From Myxococcales bacterium (GTDB lineage: Bacteria > Myxococcota > UBA727 > VGSZ01), in assembly GCA_023248635.1 (NCBI GenBank), contig JAHFED010000007.1, positions 1 through 64,000 on the forward strand: a DNA stretch of 64,000 nt, given 5' to 3'. Position numbers and translations under genes: made by a program. Under the pieces are notes generated by a model. That model saw only the letters and a program-made list of their open reading frames with translations, made no database searches and was not told where the DNA came from. The stretch's first letter is position 1. Every line of letters begins with the position of its first letter. Of the stretch, positions 1 to 8,190 are shown one piece after another.

Positions 1-133
1 AAAAACGAAGTTTTGAGGCAGACGCGTCCTTGGGAGGGAGGCTCGTCGAGGCTTCGCCTCGACGAGGGAGGGTCTGGGACAGACCCTCCGGAAGTACAGC
101 AGGGTGCGAAAAACGGAGTTGTTCCGCACCCTG
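1..133 (+). repeat. 133-bp multi-hairpin dispersed repeat, copy 1 (cut by window edge)
   Basis: This segment recurs in inverted orientation at 54279-54411 with a single mismatch (g/t at about position 122). It contains three consecutive palindromes: an arm pair around CTCGTCGAGGC at 42-66, a GGAGGGTCTG/CAGACCCTCC hairpin at 67-90, and a GCAGGGTGCG/CGCACCCTGC hairpin at 98-135. The left end lies outside the window; copy 2 shows that about 15 more bases are expected. It sits 36 bp beyond the stop codon of the minus-strand transglycosylase gene and could also act as its transcription terminator. It is seen only as DNA repeat structure; no coding function is supported. Confidence 0.85.
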
Positions 134-171
134 CTAGCTCGCTGGAGAGCCGATCGCATACGACACCGAGG

Positions 172-1515
172 CTACTGCAGGCTGGGGGACAGCGGCGCAG
201 CCACCGAAGCCGTGCGGGCGCCGTCGTCGGGCGCTTGCAACACATAGCCAGCGGGAACGTCGACGACGCCGTTGCGAATGGGCGCCAGCAAGGCCGGGTT
301 GTGGGCCAGCAGCTCCGCCGTCGTCGTCTGCGTGCACAAGGCAAGGTCGCTGAGCGGCACCGCCTTGGCCAGCTTCAAAGTGCGGCCGGTGTAGGTGTGA
401 AGGGGAAAGACCTCGTCTTTGGTCAAGCGCGCGATGGCGACGATCTGGGCGTAATAGTTCTGCCCGTCGAAGCCGTACTCGCCGATGTCGCCCGCGTTGG
501 CGATCTGCCCCAGGTCGGCGGAGTGGCGGATCTTCATCACCCTCTTCATGCGCGCCGGCCCGGTGTTGAACGCCGTCAGTGTCAGAGGCCACGATTTCAG
601 CTGCTTGTTCATGTCGCTGAGGTAACGCGCCGCCGCCCACGACGAGCGCAGGGGATCGAGCCTTTCGTCGACGACCCCCTCTTTCACCAAGAGGTACTCC
701 TTCGACGTCTTGGGCATGAACTGCAGGACCCCGGCGGCCCCCGAGCGAGACAAGGCCTCCGGTCGCCACAAGCTCTCGACGATGGCCGCCCGGGCGTAGA
801 GACGGGGGACGCCTTGCAAGGTGTAAAGGCCCTCGGCCTGATCGAGTTGCTCGCGGGCCCGCTCCTTCGCCCGACCCAAGGCCTCCTTGCGGCCGCGGAC
901 GCCGATCAGGTTCTGCCAGGACGTGCGGGCGAGCAGCTGGTTGCCGGCATAAAGACGGAGGGTGTCGGCCTGCCACCACCCCTTTTTGAGCGCCGCCGTC
1001 GCCTTCTTCTTCGCCGTCGTCACCCTTTCGCCGCAACGGTCTTGGGCGAACTTCGGGTCGCCCCACTCGTAGAGATCGCTGCAGTCGACGTCGGCATAGG
1101 TCACCCAGGGACGCCGCCCGTCGACGAGGAGAGTGTGCCGCTCCGACACCTCTCCCCACACCTGAGACCAGAGCTTCACCCGCGTCTCGAGGCTCTTGGG
1201 GGTGTGCGGCAACACGGCGGCCGTCGGGGGAGCCACAGCCAACCAAGCCGCGTCGACGGGGACGAGGGGACACTCGGTCGCCTGCAGAGGCTGCAACGGA
1301 GGCAACGCCGGCCCCTCCGCGGGGGGCACCAACGCCGCCACATGGGGCAGCTCGACCCGCCCAGCACTCGACACCCGCCTCGAGGCCACGTCCAGAAGGA
1401 CCAGGGCGCCGACGCCGCAGCACAGCCCCAACAGGAGGGCCAGCGAGCGCGGCAAGGGACGGGGCGACACAGACACGAGAGCCGCACGCTGCCACAGGCG
1501 TGCCGGGTGGTGCAT
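172..1515 (-). CDS. Membrane-anchored lytic transglycosylase (SLT family)
   Basis: A 447-aa protein likely to cleave the glycan strands of peptidoglycan in the periplasm. A single N-terminal hydrophobic segment (about residues 24-43) acts as membrane anchor or signal. A Pro-rich stretch and an uncharacterised region follow. The SLT-type catalytic domain begins near residue 240: the IVESLW motif supplies the catalytic Glu (E247), followed by the family signature SRSGAAGVLQFMP (256-268) and an AFNTG motif (315-319) equivalent to the usual AYNAG. The C-terminal about 70 residues resemble a weak LysM-like or cell-wall-binding tail, but this is uncertain. The ATG at 1515 has only a weak purine-rich GGGCGG upstream, so a start further in is possible. 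It is transcribed alone, with the hairpin repeat of 1-133 just downstream. Confidence 0.85.
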   Translation of the reverse strand: MHHPARLWQRAALVSVSPRPLPRSLALLLGLCCGVGALVLLDVASRRVSSAGRVELPHVAALVPPAEGPALPPLQPLQATECPLVPVDAAWLAVAPPTAAVLPHTPKSLETRVKLWSQVWGEVSERHTLLVDGRRPWVTYADVDCSDLYEWGDPKFAQDRCGERVTTAKKKATAALKKGWWQADTLRLYAGNQLLARTSWQNLIGVRGRKEALGRAKERAREQLDQAEGLYTLQGVPRLYARAAIVESLWRPEALSRSGAAGVLQFMPKTSKEYLLVKEGVVDERLDPLRSSWAAARYLSDMNKQLKSWPLTLTAFNTGPARMKRVMKIRHSADLGQIANAGDIGEYGFDGQNYYAQIVAIARLTKDEVFPLHTYTGRTLKLAKAVPLSDLALCTQTTTAELLAHNPALLAPIRNGVVDVPAGYVLQAPDDGARTASVAAPLSPSLQ

Positions 1516-1710
1516 CCGCCCAAGAGCCCCCTCATGACAAAACGCGTCAAGTCTGGGCCCGGTGCCCCGTCTCCGGAGGGCCTCGGGTGAGCGCCGTCAT
1601 GCCCCCGCAGTTGACACCGGTGCCAAAAACGGAAGACGGTCGCCCCGCGCTCACGACGAGCGAGTTCTTTCAAACGCCGTGAAACCCACGGCTTCTATTC
1701 GAGGTGCACG

Positions 1711-2052
1711 GTGGGCGGAGCAATAATCGGAATCATCTATCTCGCTGTGGTCGTATTGATGATCGCTTCGATGTGGAAGATCTTTGTCAAGGCCAATGAG
1801 CCGGGTTGGGCTGCCATTGTTCCGATCTACAATATGGTTGTCTTGCTCAAGATTTGCGGGAAGCCGATCTGGTGGATCGTGCTTTTCATCGTGCCCGTCG
1901 TCAGCTTCGTCGCTGGCATCTTGATCATGGTGTCCTTTGCCAAGAGCTTTGGCAAGAGCACTGGTTACGCCATCGGCATGCTCTTCCTGCCCTTCATCTT
2001 CATGCCCATGCTGGCTTTCTCTGACTCGACTTACCAGGGTCCCGCGGGCTGA
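1711..2052 (+). CDS. Small four-helix membrane protein (DUF5684-like)
   Basis: A 113-aa very hydrophobic protein. It has an N-terminal TM helix (about residues 4-22), then the conserved-looking KANEPGWAAIVPIYN loop, then helices at about 42-72 and 85-103. The layout and the GW-x-IVPIYN motif match the DUF5684 type of small membrane proteins, which are found in many bacteria and have no established function. The GTG at 1711 is chosen because GAGGTG lies 5-10 bases upstream. Codon use is noticeably more A/T-rich than in neighbouring genes. It is monocistronic: a strong intrinsic terminator follows 20 bp after the stop. Confidence 0.75.
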   Translation: MGGAIIGIIYLAVVVLMIASMWKIFVKANEPGWAAIVPIYNMVVLLKICGKPIWWIVLFIVPVVSFVAGILIMVSFAKSFGKSTGYAIGMLFLPFIFMPMLAFSDSTYQGPAG

Positions 2053-2072
2053 GTTTCTCGATTTCAGGTCAA

Positions 2073-2100
2073 AAGGGGCGCATTTGCGCCCCTTTTTTTT
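2073..2100 (+). terminator. Intrinsic terminator of the DUF5684-like gene
   Basis: A perfect stem AGGGGCGCA/TGCGCCCCT with a minimal loop, followed directly by a run of eight T. It is the clearest rho-independent terminator in the window. Confidence 0.9.
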
Positions 2101-2211
2101 ATGTTGAGACGGGAACATCAAGGAACACTGAAACCGCCCCGCCGGCCGAGCTCAGCGCTGAGCCTCGGTGGCTTCCTTGACCGGGCATCTGGCAGGGCGA
2201 TATCCGAGCCC

Positions 2212-2652
2212 ATGCGTCCTGCTGTCCCTCTGTCTCTGTTTGGCCTCCTGGCATTTTCGACGGGCTGCGGGCCGATCTTCTCGACCTACCTGATCGCCGA
2301 TGCGGAATCCAAGGTGGCCGCTGCCAAAGCCGCCGAAGCCGACCGCTACGCCATCTACGAGTACACGGCGTCAGAGGCCTGCCTGAAAAAGGCCAACGAA
2401 GAGCTGGGCTACGCCGACTACGGACCCGCCATCGACTACGCCTTCAAGGCCGGCGAGTTCGCTGCCAAGGGCATGACCAAGGCCACCGAGGAGCGTCACA
2501 AGCACATCGACGAGCCCACGATGCCCGCCAGCGGCGAAACCACGGAGCCGACGCCGACGCCGACGCCGACGCCGAAGAAGGTGATCATCAAGAAGCTGCC
2601 CATCCCCGGCGTGCCGGCCTCTGATCCCTCGACCCGACCGGCACCGCGATGA
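2212..2652 (+). CDS. Lipoprotein with DUF4398-like helical region
   Basis: A 146-aa predicted lipoprotein: hydrophobic segment PLSLFGLLAFSTGC ending in a lipobox Cys, then an Ala/Lys/Glu-rich helical region (about residues 30-90), then a low-complexity (PT)n stretch and a basic tail. It overlaps the following OmpA gene by ATGA, so the two are translationally coupled. Both share an N-terminal helical region of the DUF4398 type, suggesting two lipoproteins working together at the envelope. The start at 2212 is preferred over an in-frame ATG at 2101 because it places the signal peptide at the N terminus. No enzymatic role can be assigned. Confidence 0.75.
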   Translation: MRPAVPLSLFGLLAFSTGCGPIFSTYLIADAESKVAAAKAAEADRYAIYEYTASEACLKKANEELGYADYGPAIDYAFKAGEFAAKGMTKATEERHKHIDEPTMPASGETTEPTPTPTPTPKKVIIKKLPIPGVPASDPSTRPAPR

Positions 2653-4103
2653 GCCACCCCGACCAAAGGCTCAAGCTGGCCCTGGCCCTGGCCCTGGCCG
2701 TCGTCGTCGTCGTCGTCGTCGCCTGCGTCGGCCCCCGCATTCAGGCCCAGACCGAAGTGGTGCGGGTCGACGTCGAAAAGGCGAAGAAATCTGGCGCCTA
2801 CACCTGCGCGCCGCGCGAGCTGGCCCTGGCCGAGACCAGCCTCGACTTCGCCGAAAACGAGCTGGCCCAAGGCGATTCGCTGCGCGCCCAGCAGCACATC
2901 GAAGTCGCCGTCGAAAACGCCAACAAGGCGCTGGCCAACTCGCGCGAGTGCGCCCCCAAACGGGTGATGATCAAGACCAAGACCGACCGCGACGCCGACG
3001 GCATCCTCGACGAGGTCGATGCCTGTCCCGACGAGCCTGAAGATCTCGACTTGTTCGAAGACGAAGACGGCTGCCCGGACTTCGACAACGATCAGGACAC
3101 CGTCGTCGACGTCGTCGACAAGTGCAAGAACACTCCTGGACCGGTGGAGAACGACGGCTGTCCCTACGGCGATCGCGACGGCGATGCCATCAACGACAAG
3201 GCCGACCTCTGCCCCGATGCGCCCGAAGACAAAGATGGCGACCGCGACGCCGACGGCCGCCCCGACCTCGACGTCGACGGCGACGGGGTCGAGGACTGCG
3301 TGCCTGGGTGCGCGCTGGCTCCGATCAAGTCCGCTGATGGCACCGAACGACCGGCGTCGTGCGATCTGTGCATCGTCGGATCCCCCGAGGCGACCAAGGA
3401 AGACCTCGACAAGTTCGACGACGGCGACGGCTGCCCCGAAGTCGACAACGACAAAGACGGCATCCTCGACACCGTCGACGGCTGTCCCAACGATGCCGGT
3501 CCGCTGGAGACTCGCGGTTGCCCCGATCGCGATGGCGACAAGTTCGCCGACATCGAAGACAAGTGCCCCGACGAGAAGGGCATCGATCAGAAGCTGACCA
3601 ATCCCGAGAAGCACGGCTGCCCACGGCCCGACCTCGACGGCGACGGCTTCTTCGACGACGAAGACAACTGCGTCAAAGAGCCCGGCATCCGCCACGACGA
3701 CAATCCCAAGCAGAACGGCTGCCCCAAGAAGTTCACGCTCATCGTCATCAAGAAGGACAAGATCGAGATCAAGCAGCAGGTGCAGTTCGACACCGGCAAG
3801 GCCACCATCAAGCCCGCGAGTGCCAAGCTGCTCTCCGAGGTTGGCGAAGCGGTGCGCAGTATCGAGGGCCTGACCAAGATCATCATCGAAGGCCACACCG
3901 ACGACGTTGGCGACGACGACTTCAACATGAAGCTCTCGCAGGACCGCGCCGACAGCGTGCGGGATTGGCTGGTGCAGAAAGAGCGCGTCGATCGTGCTTT
4001 GCTCGAGGCCACTGGCTTTGGTCAGACCAAGTCCATTGCGTCGAACCGGACCAAGGCCGGTCGCCAGCAGAACCGTCGCGTCGAGTTCAAGGTCGAGCGT
4101 TAG
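2649..4103 (+). CDS. OmpA-family lipoprotein with thrombospondin type 3 repeats
   Basis: A 484-aa outer-membrane protein predicted to bind peptidoglycan and calcium. The N terminus has a hydrophobic core of Ala/Leu then seven Val encoded by GTC triplets, ending VVVAC (lipobox Cys near residue 26). A DUF4398-like helical region follows (about 50-100). Residues about 110-360 hold a series of acidic Asp-rich TSP3 calcium-binding units, e.g. DRDADGILDEVDACPDEPED. The C-terminal OmpA-like domain (about 365-484) contains the peptidoglycan-binding signature IIIEGHTDDVGDDDFN...LSQDRADSVRDWL and ends NRRVEFKVER. It lies in the same operon as the upstream lipoprotein (4-bp overlap). Likely role: tethering outer membrane to cell wall. 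Confidence 0.92.
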   Translation: MSHPDQRLKLALALALAVVVVVVVACVGPRIQAQTEVVRVDVEKAKKSGAYTCAPRELALAETSLDFAENELAQGDSLRAQQHIEVAVENANKALANSRECAPKRVMIKTKTDRDADGILDEVDACPDEPEDLDLFEDEDGCPDFDNDQDTVVDVVDKCKNTPGPVENDGCPYGDRDGDAINDKADLCPDAPEDKDGDRDADGRPDLDVDGDGVEDCVPGCALAPIKSADGTERPASCDLCIVGSPEATKEDLDKFDDGDGCPEVDNDKDGILDTVDGCPNDAGPLETRGCPDRDGDKFADIEDKCPDEKGIDQKLTNPEKHGCPRPDLDGDGFFDDEDNCVKEPGIRHDDNPKQNGCPKKFTLIVIKKDKIEIKQQVQFDTGKATIKPASAKLLSEVGEAVRSIEGLTKIIIEGHTDDVGDDDFNMKLSQDRADSVRDWLVQKERVDRALLEATGFGQTKSIASNRTKAGRQQNRRVEFKVER

Positions 4104-4234
4104 TCTCGTCTTTGATCGCTTCGCGCGGTGGTTTTACTGTCATGTGGACAGCGCCTGCGGCGGGCCCGGAACGCCTCCGGCGGGGCCAAAGGGGCTCCAG
4201 GGCAAGCCCCTCTGGACTCCCTGCCCAGGTGTAG

Positions 4235-4338
4235 GCGCATTCCCTCGAGCTGTTGCCGGCGCCCCAGCGTTGTCGTCGTCGCATGGCGCCCAGCGGGTGG
4301 GCACTTCTGCGCCGGCAGAGCTCGAGGGAAATGAGCGC
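4235..4338. repeat. Long imperfect inverted repeat (28/30-bp arms)
   Basis: The left arm 4235-4262 and right arm 4309-4338 are near-perfect reverse complements, sharing the blocks CCCTCGAGCT and TGCCGGCGC and outer GCGC(TC)AT. The 46-bp loop is itself GC-rich. It lies downstream of the OmpA gene and could fold into a terminator-like or RNA-stabilising hairpin, but has no T-run. Confidence 0.7.
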
Positions 4339-4444
4339 TTCGATGGCCGCGGCGCGCGTCGCGTCGAAAAACGCGGATGGTGTGTCGCTGTGCTCTCTAT
4401 CAGCGATTTCGGCAGCTTCTTTTTCGGCGGTTCACGCGCTAGCC

Positions 4445-4603
4445 CTAGACGCGGTGTAGCTGCCCCGGGGCTCGTGGCCGAATTCGCCGTCGCTGCACTC
4501 GGGCCATGGCGCGGGCCAATTCCAGCAGGAGCCCAGCGGAAGCCCGCAGCTCGGCAGCAGCAGCAGCCAGCGTAGTCGTCGTCGTCGTTTCGGGGCTGCT
4601 CAT
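4445..4603 (-). CDS. Possible 52-aa protein downstream of the sensor kinase
   Basis: A short minus-strand ORF starting at ATG 4603, preceded by a good Shine-Dalgarno GAGGAG six bases upstream, and ending with TAG at 4445. The translation begins MSSPETTTTTTL, continues with an Ala/Leu-rich helix, and ends in an Arg-rich tail. It lies 135 bp downstream of the sensor kinase gene on the same strand. I recognise no family. The evidence is only the ribosome-binding site and position, and in GC-rich DNA such an ORF can occur by chance. Confidence 0.22.
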   Translation of the reverse strand: MSSPETTTTTTLAAAAAELRASAGLLLELARAMARVQRRRIRPRAPGQLHRV

Positions 4604-4738
4604 CTGCATCTCCTCGGGCTGCTCAACAAACGGTGCTGGGGAACATTCGATCTGTTCATCGGCACGCGCAGGAACATCCAGGAAACGCTCGCCACTCCGC
4701 AGCGATGGGGCGCACAGGTCTGGGCCCGATCGGGTGAG

Positions 4739-6703
4739 TCACGCCGGGTCGGTGATCGGCGGCACGTCGGTCGACGACGCCGGCGGGGTCGAGCGTCGTT
4801 GGGGCAAGCGGATCACGAAGCGCGCGCCGCCGAGGGAAGAGCGCGAGGCCTCGATGGTACCGCCGTGCTCGACGACGATGCGGTGGGAGAGCGCCAGACC
4901 CAGGCCGGTGCCGCGCGAGCCCTTGGTGGTGACGTAGGGCGTGAAGAGGCGGTCGGCGACTTCGGCGGCGATGCCGGGGCCGGAGTCGTCGAAGGCGACT
5001 TCGACGTCGCTTGGTGCGCCGGGCTCGCCGTGGGCGCGGATGGTGGCTTTGAGGGTGCCGCTGCCATTGAGGGCTTCGACGGCGTTTTTCACCAAGTTCG
5101 TGATCACGGTGAGCAGCTGGGTGCGGTCGGCTTCGATGGTGCTGGGGGCGTCGGCGTAGTCCCTTTCGACGACGATGGGCGCCGTGTCGGCGCCGGCGCT
5201 GGCGTAGAGCGCCAAGGCGTGGTCGACGAGCTCACAGGGGTTGAGGGGCTCGGGTTTTTGCTCGGGCAAGCGGGCGAAGCGGGCGAAGGCGTCGGCCAAT
5301 TCCTTCAGGCGCATGACCTCTTCGACGACGGCGGTGGCTTGCTCGTGCAAGATGGCGTCGAAATCCGGGCGCTGAAGTTGGCGGGCGCGCTTGATGACGT
5401 CCATGGCGCCGAGGATGGGTGTGAGGGGGTTTTTCAGCTCGTGGGCGAGGCCGCGGGCGATCTCTTGCCAGGCGGCGACGCGCTCGGTTTGCAGCAGCCG
5501 GCGCTGTCCCTGCTCGAGGTCGGCGGCCATCTTGTTGAAGGCCAACACCAGCTCTTGCACCTCGCCTTCGGTCTTTTGGGCCGAGACCCGCACGCTGAGA
5601 TCGCCACCAGCGAGGCGACGCGCAGCTTCGGCGAGGGACTCGATGGGCTGCACCAGGCGCGTCGCCAACATCGCTCCCAAGACGACGGCGAAGACGACGG
5701 CCAAGATGCCCACCAGGATCGCGCGTCCGATGATGCCGCTGCGCACGGTGTCGATGCCGGAGCGATCGAGGCCAATCCACAACACATGGCCGCCGACGTC
5801 GACGGCTTCGAGGTGCAAGCGCGAGCGTTCGCTGCGGGCCGCGGGATCGAAGGCAGGTTCCGCCGCCAACGTCGCCGCCCGCACGGAGAGACACAGATCG
5901 GCGGCGACGTCGCTGCTGCGGCTGCTGGGGTTTCTCTGGGCGTTGTCGTCGACGTTGCGGCACAGGGCCAAGACGTCGGCGCCGGTGCGGGCCCGCAGGC
6001 GTTCCAGGGCGGGTCCGTCGAGGAAGCGGCCGGCGACGACGACGACCTCGCGTCCGGAGGCCCGCAGGGTGGTCCAGCGTTCGAGGGCGGGGGCGGAGCC
6101 CTCCGGGGTGGCTTCGTCGACGATGCGGGGGAGGCGTCCGGGATCGTTGGTGTAGGCGGCGATGAGGGGGTCGAGGGCGCCGAAGCTGGCCGGCCAGTGT
6201 CCGGAGGTCAGGATGGTGCCGTCGGGCTGCAGCACCTTGAGCACTTCCAGGCGACCGCTGGTGAGACGACTTTGGGCGCCGAGAAAGCGCGCTTCGACGC
6301 GGCCCGACGACAAGAGGCGCGCGACGCCTTGACGGGGATCCGCAGCGGTGTGCAGCTCCTCGTCGAGGGCCGTGGCGGTCTGTTCGAGATCGGTGCGAAT
6401 GGCGCCGGTGACGCGGTTGGCCTGGGCCTGCAGATCGTGCTCGAGGCGCGCGGACACCTCGACCAGATGGGCAATGGTGCCCGCGGAGACGGCGACGACG
6501 ACGGCGGCCAACAGGGCCAGGGACACGCGCCAGCGCAGGGTCGCGAGCGCGGTCTGCACTTCGAGCAGTCGCTCGCGAAGACGGCGGATCAGTGCGGGTC
6601 GGGCCGATGCCGGTGAAGCGCTGGTCGACGACGACGTCGGGGCATCGCTGCGCGGGTTCGATGGCAGGCGACCTGGAGCGCTCGGTGGATCGCTGCCGAT
6701 CAC
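4739..6703 (-). CDS. Membrane sensor histidine kinase (NtrY/NtrB-like, orphan)
   Basis: A 654-aa kinase. A low-complexity Pro/Ser N terminus is followed by TM1 (about 60-80), a periplasmic sensor region of about 240 residues, TM2 (about 322-346), a HAMP linker (LVQPIESLAEAARRLAGGDL), a HisKA domain with GLAHELKNPLTP (phospho-acceptor His near 420), and a HATPase domain with N box NLVKNAVEAL, DSGPGI and GTGLGLALSHR. The long open frame continues upstream to 7639, but that part is out of frame with a better gene. The GTG at 6703 is chosen because it overlaps the upstream stop codon as GTGA. No response regulator is adjacent, so its partner is elsewhere. The two upstream coupled genes encode exported proteins that may supply or process its signal. 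Confidence 0.88.
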   Translation of the reverse strand: MIGSDPPSAPGRLPSNPRSDAPTSSSTSASPASARPALIRRLRERLLEVQTALATLRWRVSLALLAAVVVAVSAGTIAHLVEVSARLEHDLQAQANRVTGAIRTDLEQTATALDEELHTAADPRQGVARLLSSGRVEARFLGAQSRLTSGRLEVLKVLQPDGTILTSGHWPASFGALDPLIAAYTNDPGRLPRIVDEATPEGSAPALERWTTLRASGREVVVVAGRFLDGPALERLRARTGADVLALCRNVDDNAQRNPSSRSSDVAADLCLSVRAATLAAEPAFDPAARSERSRLHLEAVDVGGHVLWIGLDRSGIDTVRSGIIGRAILVGILAVVFAVVLGAMLATRLVQPIESLAEAARRLAGGDLSVRVSAQKTEGEVQELVLAFNKMAADLEQGQRRLLQTERVAAWQEIARGLAHELKNPLTPILGAMDVIKRARQLQRPDFDAILHEQATAVVEEVMRLKELADAFARFARLPEQKPEPLNPCELVDHALALYASAGADTAPIVVERDYADAPSTIEADRTQLLTVITNLVKNAVEALNGSGTLKATIRAHGEPGAPSDVEVAFDDSGPGIAAEVADRLFTPYVTTKGSRGTGLGLALSHRIVVEHGGTIEASRSSLGGARFVIRLPQRRSTPPASSTDVPPITDPA

Positions 6704-8190
6704 CGTCCGCCTCCCCACCAGGCGCCGTCGAGCAGGGGCACACCGTCGCCGCGCACGACGACCCCGCGCAGGTCGGGATCGACGACGAGGAAGCGATCGA
6801 CCACCAGCAGTGGGACCACGCGGCGGCTGTCGAGCAGCGCGCGTTCGAGGGCGAGGGCGGCGGCGAGGCGGACGGCGGGGTCGGCGGCGAGCAAGGCTCG
6901 GTCGTCGAGGGCGCGGCGCACCGCGGGATCGTTGTTGAGCTCGGGGCGGGCGCCGATGAAGGAGAGCAGGGCCAAAGCGGCGTCCTTGGTCGGCGGGTGC
7001 CAGCGCACCAGCTCGCTGCCGCGCTCGGCGCCGTCTTCGCTTTGGGCTTCGGCCCGCCGCACCTCGAGCAAGCGCCCGCGCGCGCGCAGGATCACAGCCA
7101 GGCGTTCGGCGACGCCATCGGTGACGACGTCGCCCCCGCGGACCACCACGGAAACCCGGGGCGCGTCGGCGGGTACGGGGCGCAGGGCCAGGGGAGTGCG
7201 GTCGACGCCGACGGAGGCGGGCAGGGGTCGTGCGGGGGCGACGCCGGGGGGCAGGAGGGCTTCGGTGGGTCCTCCGCGACCGCTGGCCCAGGCGGCGGCG
7301 AGCAAGTCGGCGCGCAGGGCGGTGCGAAAGGCGCGGGTGCCGGCTCGGGCGTCGCTGAGGCCAAAGGGATCGGCGTCGCGGGCGCCGCTGCCCTGCACGA
7401 GGACGACGACGTCGGGCCAGGGGGAGAGCTGGGTGGCGCCGTTGCCGGAGTCGCCGCCGGTAGGATTGACCACGACGTCGGCCTTGTCCGTGGTTGTGTC
7501 GGTGCCGGCGGAGGCGCGCACTTCGATGGCGCCCAAGAGAGGGGGGGCGTCGAAGCTGCCCGAGCGCCAGGCGAGGCGTCCTGGTCCCGAGATGGCGTAG
7601 GCCCCGGTGGGCGCGTTTTGGGCGGCGCGCAGGGGACAAAAGGCCAGCAGCTCGGGCAGCACGAACACAGGCTTGTCAAAGGTGACGACGACGTCGCCGC
7701 CGATGCCCTCAACTGTTTCGCTGACGCCGGCTGCGCGCAGGGCCATGACCGGCCAGGAGCTTTGCGGGGTTCGATCGGGTCGACCCGAGAGGCAGCGGGC
7801 GACGGCTTCTTTGACGACGCCCACGGGAGCGTGGGGGGTGAGGGTCCAGCGCAGGCCGGCGTCGTCGACGGCGATCTTCGACAGGACCGCGGAGCTCCAA
7901 GCGGGGGCGCCCGCCAGGGGGGCGCGATCAGGAGCGGCAGCACCGACATCGAGTCCCCGGGGCTGCAGCAGAGGGGCAAAGATGTGGGCTTCGACGACGG
8001 CGCCGACCAGATCGGCTGGCACGGACACGATGACTGTGCCCCCGGGTCCCGGCGCGCGGCGGGCCTGGGCGGTCGCAGAAAAGAGCAAGGCAACGACGAC
8101 GACGACACCGAGGAAGGCCGCAGCGCGTTCTCCTTCTCCGCGCGCGGCGCGCGGCGCGACCTTGGCCCTCCGCAGGTGCAAGAAGCTCAT
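6700..8190 (-). CDS. Exported protein, possibly a solute-binding-protein relative
   Basis: A 496-aa protein with a signal peptide (Arg-rich n-region, core FLGVVVVVALLFSATAQA near residues 27-44). The body has a loose resemblance to family-5 extracellular solute-binding proteins: a PTGAYAISG stretch like the usual GTGPY motif, and alternation of Ala/Val-rich strands. I cannot confirm the family. The start at ATG 8190 overlaps the preceding stop codon (ATGA); an in-frame upstream start at 8211 would lie inside the previous gene. It also overlaps the downstream sensor kinase by GTGA. The three genes therefore form one tightly coupled operon, suggesting the exported protein presents a ligand to, or modulates, the kinase. 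Confidence 0.7.
   Translation of the reverse strand: MSFLHLRRAKVAPRAARGEGERAAAFLGVVVVVALLFSATAQARRAPGPGGTVIVSVPADLVGAVVEAHIFAPLLQPRGLDVGAAAPDRAPLAGAPAWSSAVLSKIAVDDAGLRWTLTPHAPVGVVKEAVARCLSGRPDRTPQSSWPVMALRAAGVSETVEGIGGDVVVTFDKPVFVLPELLAFCPLRAAQNAPTGAYAISGPGRLAWRSGSFDAPPLLGAIEVRASAGTDTTTDKADVVVNPTGGDSGNGATQLSPWPDVVVLVQGSGARDADPFGLSDARAGTRAFRTALRADLLAAAWASGRGGPTEALLPPGVAPARPLPASVGVDRTPLALRPVPADAPRVSVVVRGGDVVTDGVAERLAVILRARGRLLEVRRAEAQSEDGAERGSELVRWHPPTKDAALALLSFIGARPELNNDPAVRRALDDRALLAADPAVRLAAALALERALLDSRRVVPLLVVDRFLVVDPDLRGVVVRGDGVPLLDGAWWGGGR

Larger units (their letters stand above)
4104..4738. other. 635-bp non-coding stretch with repeats
   Basis: No convincing gene fills this stretch. 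It holds two direct units of the pattern CGCCTNCGGCGGGGCC (about 4150-4186), a GGGGCT/AGCCCC hairpin (4188-4211), and the long inverted repeat listed separately at 4235-4338. One 52-aa minus-strand ORF (4445-4603) is listed as a weak candidate. Plus-strand open frames here look like composition-driven artefacts. Confidence 0.6.

Noticed and set aside
13-1590. 525-aa plus-strand ORF opposite the transglycosylase
   Set aside because: It begins in the hairpin repeat and is antisense to a gene with clear SLT motifs; high-GC antisense frames are often open by chance.
1611-1640. TTGACA -35 box upstream of the 1711 gene
   Set aside because: No acceptable -10 box occurs 16-18 bp downstream.
2496-3896. 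466-aa minus-strand ORF opposite the OmpA/TSP3 gene
   Set aside because: Its Val/Leu/Asp-rich composition is the complement of Asp-rich TSP3 codons (GAC/GTC).
4799-6616. 605-aa plus-strand ORF opposite the sensor kinase
   Set aside because: Its Gly/Ala/Val/Asp-rich translation is a mirror of the HATPase and HisKA sequence and has no domain or signal of its own.
6704-7639. N-terminal extension of the sensor kinase frame to 7639
   Set aside because: Arg/Pro-rich nonsense sequence overlapping the better-supported exported-protein gene; GTG 6703 overlaps the upstream stop and is the sensible start.
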